Shown here piece by piece: positions 27,498-36,345 of a stretch of DNA of 64,000 nt (positions are counted from its first letter, which is position 1; each line of letters starts with the position of its first letter). The translations under genes and the position numbers were made by a program. Under the pieces are notes generated by a model. It was not told the DNA's origin, ran no database searches, and saw nothing but the letters and a program-made list of their open reading frames with translations. Source of the DNA: Leptospiraceae bacterium (GTDB taxonomy: Bacteria > Spirochaetota > Leptospiria > Leptospirales > Leptospiraceae); contig JAKRSH010000043.1 in the NCBI GenBank assembly GCA_022402465.1, positions 310,001 through 374,000 of the forward strand. Reading direction: 5' to 3'.

Positions 27498-27569
27498 GAT
27501 AAATTGCCCAAGTATGAAAATGGAAAGATAGTTCCTTGATTCTATATTTTTATTTCCGATACTGATTCT

Positions 27570-28172
27570 ATGAGTCGAATTTTTTTTCTCATATTTACTT
27601 TGTTAAGCTCTCCTATTTTCATTTTCTCTATTGAGCCTAAGATGACCTGGCTTTCGGGCGAACTTTTGGAGACAGGACAGACCCAAGGAAGGTATTTTCT
27701 TTCTTTACGCAACGAAACCTCTGGAAAAATCCAACATGTTATCTGTGACAGAGATACAATCCAAGAAGTAGCATCCCAAAGAAAAAATGGCATTCATATT
27801 CATCTCAAGGCTAAAAATTATGCCTTGGGAAGCCCTTTAATGGAATGTGTGAATAAGCCTATGTTAAGAGGAGGTTCTGATAAAGCCCAAGAACCAATCA
27901 ACCATTTGACTAAGGATCATACTTATTCACCAAGGCATTCTACACCCATGAATTCTAGAAGGGTAATTGGGCAAATATTAGAGGCAGATCCAAGCTCTGG
28001 ACTTCTAACCATTCAAACAGCGCAAAGAAAGACCTACTTAAAAGTTTCTCCCCAAGCAGCTGAATCAATTCATGGTAAGCTCTCGCAGATGGAAATGCAA
28101 AATATAGATGATACTTTTGTCTTCGATAGAAACAAGGGGTATTTTGTAGGAACAAGCTCATCTTTCCGTTGA
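27570..28172 (+). CDS. Secreted hypothetical protein
   Basis: Not recognised. The 200-residue product begins with a clear signal peptide (about 1-20, MSRIFFLIFTLLSSPIFIFS), so it is probably periplasmic or exported. Two similar beta-rich parts seem present: GELLETGQTQGRYFLSLRN early and IGQILEADPSSGLLTIQTAQ late, as if a small fold were repeated. The first part ends with Cys-containing VICDRDT and LMECVN. It is divergent from amtB and followed 33 bases later by carA. No clear ribosome site precedes the ATG. Confidence 0.7.
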   Translation: MSRIFFLIFTLLSSPIFIFSIEPKMTWLSGELLETGQTQGRYFLSLRNETSGKIQHVICDRDTIQEVASQRKNGIHIHLKAKNYALGSPLMECVNKPMLRGGSDKAQEPINHLTKDHTYSPRHSTPMNSRRVIGQILEADPSSGLLTIQTAQRKTYLKVSPQAAESIHGKLSQMEMQNIDDTFVFDRNKGYFVGTSSSFR

Positions 28173-28205
28173 CCCTAAAGGCCTAAAGAAAAATATTGAG
28201 GAAGT

Positions 28206-29291
28206 ATGAAAGCATTCCTAGTTCTTGAATCAGGTGAAGTGTTCGAAGGCGAATCTTTTGGAAGCGAGACAAGTCGAACCGGAGAAGTTGTATTCAATAC
28301 TTCTATGTCTGGTTACCAAGAAATCCTAACTGACCCATCCTACCGAGACCAAATTGTAACACTCACCTATCCCATGATTGGGAATTATGGAATTAGCCCT
28401 GAAGATATGGAAAGTGGTAAGATCCAAGTATCAGGTTTAATCGTAAAAGAGTATGTTGATTTTCCTTCAAATTTTCGCAGTAAGGAATCCTTAGGAGATT
28501 TTCTCAAAAGATTTAATATTCCAGCCATACAAGGACTTGACACAAGAAAGTTAACACGTATATTGCGAGATAAAGGTGCAACGAATGGTGGTATCTTTGT
28601 TGCAGAAAATTTTGAACCAAGGTTCCTGGAAGAAATCAAAAAATTCCCTGGACTAGTAGGTGCTGACTTAGCTAAAGAAGTAACTACGGACAAAATGTAT
28701 ACATTTGGGAATCATACCAAAGATAAATTCAATCTTGCAGTCTATGATTATGGAGTGAAGCAAAACATTTTGAATCTTCTAGATTCTCATGGCTTTAATG
28801 TTACAGTATTTCCCGCTACAACTAATTCCAAAGATTTACTAAAAGAAGGTTACGATGCATTCTTCATGTCCAATGGTCCTGGTGATCCTGAACCATTGAA
28901 ATACGCAATTGATTCGGCTAAGAACATTATTGATGCAGGTGTTCCCTTGTTTGGAATTTGCCTTGGTCACCAGATCATTGGCCAAGCACTGGGGAAGAAG
29001 ACAACTAAATTAAAATTTGGTCATAGAGGTGGGAATCATCCTGTGCTCAACAAAGATACTGGAAAAGTTGAGATCACAGCACAAAACCATGGTTTTGTTG
29101 TAATTGGAGACGATTCTAAAGATGCGAAAATTTCTCACATGAATTTATTTGATAACACGATTGCAGGTATCCGCTCAACCGATAAACCTGTAATGGCAAT
29201 TCAATACCATCCAGAGAGTTCACCTGGTCCTCATGATTCAGGATACTTATTTCAAGAATTCTATGATATGGTGAAAAAATCTAAGGCATAA
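28206..29291 (+). CDS. carA: Carbamoyl-phosphate synthase small subunit
   Basis: Glutamine amidotransferase subunit that supplies ammonia to CarB for carbamoyl phosphate (arginine and pyrimidines). The N-terminal domain has [11 protein letters not shown] and [21 protein letters not shown]; the class I amidotransferase domain has the nucleophile Cys in [11 protein letters not shown] and the His/Glu pair in [12 protein letters not shown]. It is full length at 361 residues, with GAGG before the ATG. carB is not adjacent, so the two subunits are encoded apart. Confidence 0.96.
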   Translation: MKAFLVLESGEVFEGESFGSETSRTGEVVFNTSMSGYQEILTDPSYRDQIVTLTYPMIGNYGISPEDMESGKIQVSGLIVKEYVDFPSNFRSKESLGDFLKRFNIPAIQGLDTRKLTRILRDKGATNGGIFVAENFEPRFLEEIKKFPGLVGADLAKEVTTDKMYTFGNHTKDKFNLAVYDYGVKQNILNLLDSHGFNVTVFPATTNSKDLLKEGYDAFFMSNGPGDPEPLKYAIDSAKNIIDAGVPLFGICLGHQIIGQALGKKTTKLKFGHRGGNHPVLNKDTGKVEITAQNHGFVVIGDDSKDAKISHMNLFDNTIAGIRSTDKPVMAIQYHPESSPGPHDSGYLFQEFYDMVKKSKA

Positions 29292-29302
29292 AGGAGTTAA
29301 CT

Positions 29303-29485
29303 ATGCAAAGAGATGATGACAAAAACTTTTGGGGTATTCCTTACGGAACCGATGTAACTTTAGAAGCATTTATACACGATTCTTGGGATCCAACAACGAA
29401 TGAAATCTTTGTTCCCAAGAAATTCTTTGGCTTAGGCTATGGGATCAACCTTCATGCAATTGCTAAGAAAATAGGTCTATTTTAA
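29303..29485 (+). CDS. Small DUF5808-like protein
   Basis: Sixty-residue protein, 11 bases after carA with an AGGAG site. The pattern FWGIPYGTDV, then EIFVPKKFFGLGYGINLHAIA resembles the DUF5808 domain, in which a short peptide containing 'xVPKxxGxGxxxN' is typical. The function of that domain is unknown. Coupling to carA suggests co-expression with carbamoyl phosphate synthesis but says nothing about mechanism. Confidence 0.7.
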   Translation: MQRDDDKNFWGIPYGTDVTLEAFIHDSWDPTTNEIFVPKKFFGLGYGINLHAIAKKIGLF

Positions 29486-29499
29486 GCTAAAGCCAAGCA

Positions 29500-29525
29500 A
29501 TCCTAGGGCTTGTAAGTCCTAGGAT
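29500..29525 (+). terminator. Candidate terminator hairpin after carA operon
   Basis: ATCCTAGG (29500-29507) and CCTAGGAT (29518-29525) are perfect arms around a 10-base loop, 15 bases after the stop codon of the small gene. The following bases are not a strong T-run, so termination may be inefficient. The rest of the gap up to 29731 shows only AT-rich sequence. Confidence 0.45.
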
Positions 29526-29731
29526 AGACAAATTCATTTTCCTTTACCCTATCCTTCTTTACTTTAATACAAATCATCCCTTTGTTTTTTTTAACATTCC
29601 TCTAATCATTTCATCTTATCTATTCTTCCTAAAATCATGAATCGTAGACTTAAGTATAGTTTCTTAGATTAAATATAGATCGCTTCGATTTGTGGAGAAA
29701 TAAATATTAGCTCGGAAAGGTATTTTGCATT

Positions 29732-32700
29732 ATGAAATCTTTAATACGTTACTTCGTATACAACCCTCTCACATCTAATTTACTATTGATCTTTTTGCTT
29801 CTTGTAGGCATCATAGGTGTATTTTCCATGAAACAAGAAGCCTTTCCAAGGGTTAATCTGCGACAACTGAAAATACTAACTGTATTTCCTGGTGCAAGCC
29901 CTATAGATGTTGAGAAGAAAATTACAATTCCAATTGAAGAAAAGCTGAGAGAGGTTGAGGGCTTATCTTCCGTCCGTTCTATATCAAGAAATTCAGAATC
30001 TGATATCAGTATCAAAATTGATTTAGAACACCCTAATCCTGATCAAGTAGTAAATGATGTGCGAAGATCAATAGATAGAGTAACAAATCTCCCAACCCAG
30101 GTTAGAGACCGTCCAGTTGTTACTGAGCTTAAGAGTTCTAGCTTTCCCGTAATTGAGATCGCATTAACAGGAGACCTAACAGAACGAGAATTACAAGACA
30201 CTGCTCGGTTTTTAGATGATGAGCTTAGAAAAGTTTCTGGAGTATCAAGAGTAGATCTTTTTGGAAAGCGAAAAGAAGAATGGCGAATCTTGGTTAATCC
30301 AAATCTCAAATCTCAATATGTGATTAATTTTCTTGATATCTTTGATGCAATCAATAAAAGAATTGTAAGTATTCCTGGAGGTTCCTTTCTTTCCTCTTTA
30401 ACCAAAGACATCAGAATTACCGGTGAAGTGGATACTATCGAAGAACTGAAATACTTGCCCATTCGATCGAATGAAAGTGGACGTTCAGTGGTTCTTTCTC
30501 AGGTTGCTGATTTAGAGGCTACTTATGAGAGACCTAGAGCTTATGCTTATAGCAATGGCAAGGATGCTGTAACTCTTCAAATTATTAAAAAAGACAGTGG
30601 TGATATCATTGATACAGTTAAGCAAGTAAAGATGCGAATTGAAGAACTCAAACCTCAATTTCCACCTAACTTAGTTCTTGTAGATTTGAATGATGAAGGT
30701 CTTAGAGCAAGTAAGAGAATTGATGTAGTAATAAACAATTCCATCCAAGGTTTGGTTTTGGTATTCTTTACTCTTATAGTCTTTTTTTCTTTTCGAGATG
30801 CAGTCATTACTTCTATGTCTCTCCCTCTCACCTTACTTGGAACTATTACAGCATTTCCTCTCTTTGATATTTCGTTTAATTTAATATCTATGCTAGGAAT
30901 TATTATTTCACTTGGAATGCTTGTTGATAATAGTATTATCATCTCTGAAAATATTTTCAAATACATCCAAGCTGGATTAGATAAGAAGGAAGCAGCAGTA
31001 AATGGTGCTAGCGAACTTTTTGTACCTATTATAGGGTCATATCTAACCACTGTAGCTGCATTTCTTCCTTTAGCGTTAATGAGCGGAATCATGGGCAAAT
31101 TTATTTGGCAAATTCCATTTATGGTAATTGTTGCTTTGACCATTAGTCTGTTCGAGTCTTTCTTTTTATTACCTGGTAGATATGCACGCTATAGTAAAGA
31201 ATTACAAGCTAAGAAGAATAAGTCTAAGCTTAGATCTGGATTTAGACGAAACTTAGAAACCTTCTTCGAAGTATTAAAAAATAAATTTCAATCGTTAATT
31301 CAACTTATAGTGTTCAATCCGATTAAGACCTTATTCATAATTTTTTCAATACTGATTAGCTCTGTCTTGGTTCTGACTATTATGAATTTCAATTTATTTC
31401 CCAAAGAAGGTATAGATTATATCTTGATTCGAGCAGATTTTGCACCAAATTATAGCGCTCAAGAAACGGCAAAGAAACTCTCTTACCTAGAGCCAATCAT
31501 AGCTAAAATTCCTAAGGATGAGATTCAATCTTCCATTTTAAAAATTGGAATTCAACAAACTGATCCAACTGATCCACTCACTAGAATTGGTGAGAATATT
31601 GGTATGATGCAGATTATTTTAACTCCTGAAACAGAGCGTGAGAGAACAGCTCAAGAAATTTTTAATGACTTAGACGCAGAAATAAAAAAAATACCCGAGG
31701 CAAATTCAGTCTTTGTTGATTTAGTTGTGAATGGTCCACCTGTAGGAGCTGCAGTTACAGTTGCTATCGAAGGTAAAAATTATAAGACAATACAGGTCAT
31801 TGCTGAGGAATTAAAATCTCTGCTTAAAAAGACAGAGGGAGTAATTAACGTTAACGACGATTACAATCTCGGTAGAGAAGAAATTCAAATTCGAGTAAAG
31901 GATAGTAATTCCTCCTTAACAGGCATTGATACCTCAACAGTTGCGAATTATGTTAGAACCGCTATAGAAGGTGTAGAGGCTGCAAATATTCGAAAAGGAA
32001 AAGATGAAGTAAAAATTGTTTTATTAAATCAAGATATCTATAGAAATGATATAACAGATCTGGATAATATAAAAATTGTAAATAGATATGGATTATTAAC
32101 TCCTATTCAAGCTATATCTGACAGAACAGTTTACCAAGGTATAGAAGCTTATTTTCATAATGACTTTGAGAAAGCAATAACAGTAACAGCCGATATCCGA
32201 GAAGATATTACTAGTGCAGGAGATGTGAACGGAAAAATTTCTGAGGTATTTAAGGATGTTGGTCTTCGTTATCCAGGATATTCAATAAAATTCAGAGGAG
32301 AGCAGGAAGAAACAAACAAATCCATGGTATCCTTAGGAAAAGCGACAATTTTAGCTATTTTTGGAATTTATGCAATCCTAGCTATCATTTTCAATTCCGC
32401 ATTGAAGCCTTTGGTGATCTTAGCTTGCATTCCCTTGGGTTTTATAGGAGTCGTCATTGGATTTATTACTTCTGGCAAGACTCTATCTTTCCTTGCTATG
32501 GTAGGAATAATTGGCTTAGCTGGCGTTATAGTAAATGCTTCTATAGTAATTGTTGATACTATCCAGGAATATGAAAAGAAAGGTTTACCATTTTACGATT
32601 GTTTGGTGCAAGCGAGTACAGATCGGTTCCGTCCTATTCTTGTAACCACTTTTACCACTATGGCGGGAATGATACCAACTGCCTATGCAATAGGAGGATC

Positions 32701-32824
32701 TGATCCAATTTTGATTCCTATGACGCTTTCCTTAGCTTGGGGGCTTGGTTTTGGATCATTTGGATCCTTACTTTTCATTCCTGCAGTATTTTCTGTCTAT
32801 GGTCGAGTAACTGGGAAAAAATAG
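29732..32824 (+). CDS. RND-family efflux transporter permease
   Basis: Inner-membrane proton-driven exporter of 1030 residues with the RND two-fold repeat. The first helix (about 12-30) precedes the porter domain, helices 2-6 lie at about 340-480, helix 7 lies near 530, and the second half ends with helices at about 865-1020. The acidic proton-relay region in helix 4 reads GMLVDNSIIISENIF. The start of the porter domain (FPGASPIDVEKKITIPIEE) is typical of the hydrophobe/amphiphile exporters. No adaptor or outer-membrane channel gene is adjacent, which is unusual. The substrate is not predictable. Confidence 0.9.
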   Translation: MKSLIRYFVYNPLTSNLLLIFLLLVGIIGVFSMKQEAFPRVNLRQLKILTVFPGASPIDVEKKITIPIEEKLREVEGLSSVRSISRNSESDISIKIDLEHPNPDQVVNDVRRSIDRVTNLPTQVRDRPVVTELKSSSFPVIEIALTGDLTERELQDTARFLDDELRKVSGVSRVDLFGKRKEEWRILVNPNLKSQYVINFLDIFDAINKRIVSIPGGSFLSSLTKDIRITGEVDTIEELKYLPIRSNESGRSVVLSQVADLEATYERPRAYAYSNGKDAVTLQIIKKDSGDIIDTVKQVKMRIEELKPQFPPNLVLVDLNDEGLRASKRIDVVINNSIQGLVLVFFTLIVFFSFRDAVITSMSLPLTLLGTITAFPLFDISFNLISMLGIIISLGMLVDNSIIISENIFKYIQAGLDKKEAAVNGASELFVPIIGSYLTTVAAFLPLALMSGIMGKFIWQIPFMVIVALTISLFESFFLLPGRYARYSKELQAKKNKSKLRSGFRRNLETFFEVLKNKFQSLIQLIVFNPIKTLFIIFSILISSVLVLTIMNFNLFPKEGIDYILIRADFAPNYSAQETAKKLSYLEPIIAKIPKDEIQSSILKIGIQQTDPTDPLTRIGENIGMMQIILTPETERERTAQEIFNDLDAEIKKIPEANSVFVDLVVNGPPVGAAVTVAIEGKNYKTIQVIAEELKSLLKKTEGVINVNDDYNLGREEIQIRVKDSNSSLTGIDTSTVANYVRTAIEGVEAANIRKGKDEVKIVLLNQDIYRNDITDLDNIKIVNRYGLLTPIQAISDRTVYQGIEAYFHNDFEKAITVTADIREDITSAGDVNGKISEVFKDVGLRYPGYSIKFRGEQEETNKSMVSLGKATILAIFGIYAILAIIFNSALKPLVILACIPLGFIGVVIGFITSGKTLSFLAMVGIIGLAGVIVNASIVIVDTIQEYEKKGLPFYDCLVQASTDRFRPILVTTFTTMAGMIPTAYAIGGSDPILIPMTLSLAWGLGFGSFGSLLFIPAVFSVYGRVTGKK

Positions 32825-32850
32825 TAAATATTCTCAAATTATGATCTATT

Positions 32851-32885
32851 AGTTCAATATTTCAATATTCTTGAAATATTGAACT
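32851..32885. promoter_or_regulatory. 15-bp perfect palindrome, probable ArsR-type operator
   Basis: AGTTCAATATTTCAA and TTGAAATATTGAACT are perfect reverse complements around the spacer TATTC, ending 21 bases before the nitroreductase ATG. Its symmetry suits a dimeric winged-helix repressor, and such a gene (33537) is the second gene of the operon. No T-run follows, so a terminator of the RND gene is less likely. Confidence 0.7.
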
Positions 32886-32906
32886 GTCTAATGCTTAGAG
32901 GTTAAA

Positions 32907-33536
32907 ATGAATTATCTAAATCAATTAAATTGGCGCTATGCTACAAAAAGGATGAACGGACAGCAAGTTCCACAAGATAAGCTTGATAGAATACTAGAAG
33001 CGATTCGTCTTTCGGCTTCTTCCTTTGGTCTACAACCCTTTGAAGTATTTGTCATTAAGAATATGGAAACACGTAAGAAACTGAAACCTGCAGCATTCAA
33101 CCAACCACAATTTGATGAGGCATCAGAGATTTTAATTTTCGCATATTATGATAATCTAAGTTCAACACATGTAAACGAGTATATTGATAATATTGCCTCA
33201 ACTAGAGGTGTAAGTATTGATTCTCTGGAAGCTTTTCGCAAAACTATGCAGACCACTGTTGATACCAAAGGAAAAGAAGCTTTGCATATTTGGACATCAA
33301 GGCAGGCTTACATCGCACTAGGAACAGGCTTGGTGGCTGCGGCCCTGGAAGAAGTTGATGCTACTCCTATGGAAGGTTTTTCACCAGAAAAGGTCGATGG
33401 TATTTTAGGTTTAGCTGAAAAGAATTTGAAATCAGTGGTTATGCTCGCCTTAGGTTACAGAGATGAGGCAAATGATACGCTTGCTAAAGCAAAGAAAGTT
33501 CGTAAACCTAAAGAAAAATTCTACCATTTTATATAG
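32907..33536 (+). CDS. Nitroreductase-family NAD(P)H-dependent FMN oxidoreductase
   Basis: FMN-dependent oxidoreductase of 209 residues in the NfsB-like group. It shows RYATKRMNGQQVPQDKLDRILEAIRLSASSFGLQPF at the N-terminus, with the flavin-phosphate Arg/Lys cluster and the ASSFGLQP loop, and GFSPEKVDGILGL and MLALGYR near the C-terminus, both typical. Substrates in this family include nitro compounds and quinones. GAGG precedes the ATG. The next gene, an ArsR regulator, begins immediately after the TAG stop, and the operator candidate lies just upstream. Confidence 0.9.
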   Translation: MNYLNQLNWRYATKRMNGQQVPQDKLDRILEAIRLSASSFGLQPFEVFVIKNMETRKKLKPAAFNQPQFDEASEILIFAYYDNLSSTHVNEYIDNIASTRGVSIDSLEAFRKTMQTTVDTKGKEALHIWTSRQAYIALGTGLVAAALEEVDATPMEGFSPEKVDGILGLAEKNLKSVVMLALGYRDEANDTLAKAKKVRKPKEKFYHFI

Positions 33537-33845
33537 ATGGTTCGTCCCCTTCAGCATCCGATTTTAGATCATATAACCTTGGATGGGATTCTTCATGCCA
33601 TGAGCGATCCCATACGTAGAGAAATTTTCTTTAATTTGGAAGGCTGCAAAGCTATGTCTTGCAATAAGAGTGGAGAGGGCCTAGCTCCTTCTACTCTCTC
33701 TTTTCATTATAAAATTCTTAGAGAAGCTGGTTTGGTTCACTCTGAAAAAAAAGGCATTGAAGTATTAAATACTATTCGCACCAAGGATCTAAACAAAAAA
33801 TTCCCAGGTCTTATCAACTTAATTAAAAAATTTCACAATCAATAA
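33537..33845 (+). CDS. ArsR-family transcriptional regulator
   Basis: Winged-helix repressor of 102 residues. It has ILHAMSDPIRREIFFNLEG as the first helices, the recognition helix STLSFHYKILREAGLV and the wing VHSEKKGIEVLNTI. Two cysteines occur in GCKAMSCNK just before the recognition helix, close to where metal or redox sensing cysteines lie in some relatives. The ATG follows the nitroreductase TAG with no gap, so expression is coupled. Autoregulation through the palindrome at 32851-32885 is the natural inference. Confidence 0.9.
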   Translation: MVRPLQHPILDHITLDGILHAMSDPIRREIFFNLEGCKAMSCNKSGEGLAPSTLSFHYKILREAGLVHSEKKGIEVLNTIRTKDLNKKFPGLINLIKKFHNQ

Positions 33846-33856
33846 AATTAAATTAC

Positions 33857-34930
33857 CTAGTTATTTATTTTCTTACTTAGTTTATCTGCTAGAATTTCAG
33901 AAAATAAGATGGAACCACATTTATTGAAGTGAGTGTAATCATTGTAATGTCTAAGGTCAAATCTATCAGCAGGAATTTCAAGCATTCTATAAAATGTATT
34001 TGATTGAGCTAAATTATTCCAAACGATTGGAAAGACTGATTCTATTTCTCTCATCTGTTTGGTGAAAGGAATATTTACCAAGATAAAACTATCATGGTGA
34101 GTGTTGTATACTTTTGCAATTCTTGCCAATGAATCTTGCGCTTCCTTCCTTTCTTTAGCAAATGCAAGCTTTAGATTGGGATCTAAATTTGGTAAATCTA
34201 TTTCTTTATCGCAATTTACATTTGAATCAGCTTCAGAATAATTCTTCCACTCCCATAAACCATGCTTGTGGATTTTTGATTCCATGATTCTATTTTTATT
34301 CTTTGCAGATGCCAAAAGTTCGAAGAGAGGTGGACCGATACGATTGTTTAAGTCTTGGCTAGAAATAAAATCAGCATCAACGGAAGGTAAAATTTTCAGA
34401 AAGGAAGTGCTGTTTCCATTGTATTTTAAAGGAATAAATATTTCTGATAGAAAATGATATAAATAAGAACCTATATCTTTATAAAAAATATTCCAAAACT
34501 TGGGACTCATTAAAATCATCCAAGAATCTATACCAAATGAAAGTTGAAGAGATTTGAATGTGAAGAAAACTTTATTTATCGTTGTTGAGGTTGAGGATAA
34601 ATTGATTAAATAATATTCTGCAGAAATTCCTTTGGATTGAAGATACTTCAAATCTAACTCAATTCCTTCTAATTGTTGGCTAGGCTTAGCGTAAATAAGT
34701 ACATTTTCTTCCGAGATATTTAATGCTTTGGAAAATGTAGGCAAATGAATTCCACTGATCCATTGGCTATCGCCTAATATAATATATTTGTATTTCTTTG
34801 GCTTAAGATTCCTGGAAGAAGTCGAATACCAAAAATAAGATGATTCTTCTAGATAAGGAGAAATAAAAGGTGCAAGATAGTGAGCTAAAACACCAAAAAT
34901 TACAATTGAAATGAAGATTACTCGTTTCAT
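33857..34930 (-). CDS. DUF1574-like membrane-anchored SGNH-type protein
   Basis: Protein of 357 residues with one N-terminal membrane helix (about 4-22) and an extracytoplasmic domain resembling the leptospiral DUF1574 group. The block-I-like motif is YIILGDSQW near residue 50, where the catalytic Ser of GDSL enzymes is followed by Gln, and the C-terminal DYTHFNKCGS gives an Asp-x-x-His pair. It starts 2 bases after the MBOAT stop, so the two likely act together in acyl transfer to an exported polymer. The substrate is unknown. It converges on the ArsR gene. Confidence 0.75.
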   Translation of the reverse strand: MKRVIFISIVIFGVLAHYLAPFISPYLEESSYFWYSTSSRNLKPKKYKYIILGDSQWISGIHLPTFSKALNISEENVLIYAKPSQQLEGIELDLKYLQSKGISAEYYLINLSSTSTTINKVFFTFKSLQLSFGIDSWMILMSPKFWNIFYKDIGSYLYHFLSEIFIPLKYNGNSTSFLKILPSVDADFISSQDLNNRIGPPLFELLASAKNKNRIMESKIHKHGLWEWKNYSEADSNVNCDKEIDLPNLDPNLKLAFAKERKEAQDSLARIAKVYNTHHDSFILVNIPFTKQMREIESVFPIVWNNLAQSNTFYRMLEIPADRFDLRHYNDYTHFNKCGSILFSEILADKLSKKINN

Positions 34931-34932
34931 AA

Positions 34933-36345
34933 TTAAAATTGAAAGTAAAAGAACTCCATTTTCTCATATATACCTAAGAAAGAAAAAAAGAACATCCCTA
35001 TAATCATCGTTAATCCAAGCAAGATAGGATGATCCTTATACCAAAGAAAAGCTTCCTCTTTTTTATTCCAGAACTGTTCTGCTTCTATAATAATTAGCGG
35101 AATCAATAAAATTAGAATTTTAAGAAATAAATTTGAATGATAATAAAGTCCAAGTGATCCACTTGCCAAATTCAATAGATGGTCAAAATCTTTTACACTA
35201 AATAGCAATAAACCAAAAGCAAAACTCCAAAAAGTAAAGAAAACTCCTAAAAATTTCAAGATATTAGAAAATAAATAGGAAAAGGAATTTAAATTAGATA
35301 ATAAATATCGATTAAAAATATTATACAACACAATACAGAATCCGCAATACAAGCCCCAAATAAAATATCCATAGGTTGCACCATGCCAAAGTCCACCCAG
35401 GGTCCAAACAATTAGTATATTTATATTTTGACGAAAGAAGCCATGCTTATTTCCACCTAACGGAATATAAACATAATCTCTTAACCAGGATGATAAAGAA
35501 ATATGCCACCTTTTCCAAAAGTCGGATACAGAACTTGCAATGAAAGGTAAATTAAAATTCAACATTAATTTGAAACCCATCATCTTCGCCATACCTCTTG
35601 CCGCATCAGAATAACCACTAAAATCTGCGTAAACTTGAAAGGCAAAACAAAATGCTACCCAGGAAATCATACCAGGTTCTAGACTTGATCGAAAAGCGTA
35701 ATCAACAAAGCCACTTAAATTATCAGCTATAACAACTTTTTTAAATAGTCCCCATAGAAATAATAAAATACCATGATTGAATTCATCTTTATTTATAATT
35801 CGTTTGTTGCTTATTTGAGGTAGAAGTGATTTAGGCCTTTCTATGGGACCAGCTAGAAGCAATGGAAAGAATAAATCATACACAGAAAATTCTAATAAGG
35901 ATTTAGAAGGCTCTATAAGCTTTCTCTTTATATCAGTTATATAACTTATGTTATGAAAAGTATAAAATGAGATACCAACCGGCAATAGAATCTTCGGCAA
36001 TGGAATTGAAAAATCTATATCTAAATAATAAAAAATATCATTTGATGATGTTAAGAAAAATATTGTATATTTAAAATATGCTAATAAAAGTAAATTCCCT
36101 ACTAGACCAAGTTTAAAATAATTTGAACCTATCTTAGTATCTCTATTTAAATAAATTAATTTTCCTAACTGAAAATTTAAAAATATTACAAAGAGTAATA
36201 AGAAGCCCATACTAAGATTCCAAAATGAATAAAAAAAGAAACCAGCAAGCAGGAGAAGTATATTTTGTTGTTTAGTATTTAATCTAAAATATATGATTAG
36301 GACAATTGAATAAAAAACAATGAAAGCTAATGAATTAAAAAGCAA
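34933..36345 (-). CDS. MBOAT-family membrane O-acyltransferase (AlgI-like)
   Basis: Full-length relative (470 residues) of the partial gene at 1-884. The N-terminus MLFNSLAFIVFYS is the canonical opening of AlgI-like proteins, which supports the TTG start directly after the TAA of the preceding gene. Motifs: YADFSGYSDAARGMAKMMGF, RWHISLSSWLRDYVYIPLGG and GGLWHGATYGY with the catalytic His. About ten membrane helices are visible. It is embedded in a five-gene set with sensor-like and acidic repeat proteins and is followed by a DUF1574 protein, its likely partner. Confidence 0.92.
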   Translation of the reverse strand: MLFNSLAFIVFYSIVLIIYFRLNTKQQNILLLLAGFFFYSFWNLSMGFLLLFVIFLNFQLGKLIYLNRDTKIGSNYFKLGLVGNLLLLAYFKYTIFFLTSSNDIFYYLDIDFSIPLPKILLPVGISFYTFHNISYITDIKRKLIEPSKSLLEFSVYDLFFPLLLAGPIERPKSLLPQISNKRIINKDEFNHGILLFLWGLFKKVVIADNLSGFVDYAFRSSLEPGMISWVAFCFAFQVYADFSGYSDAARGMAKMMGFKLMLNFNLPFIASSVSDFWKRWHISLSSWLRDYVYIPLGGNKHGFFRQNINILIVWTLGGLWHGATYGYFIWGLYCGFCIVLYNIFNRYLLSNLNSFSYLFSNILKFLGVFFTFWSFAFGLLLFSVKDFDHLLNLASGSLGLYYHSNLFLKILILLIPLIIIEAEQFWNKKEEAFLWYKDHPILLGLTMIIGMFFFSFLGIYEKMEFFYFQF

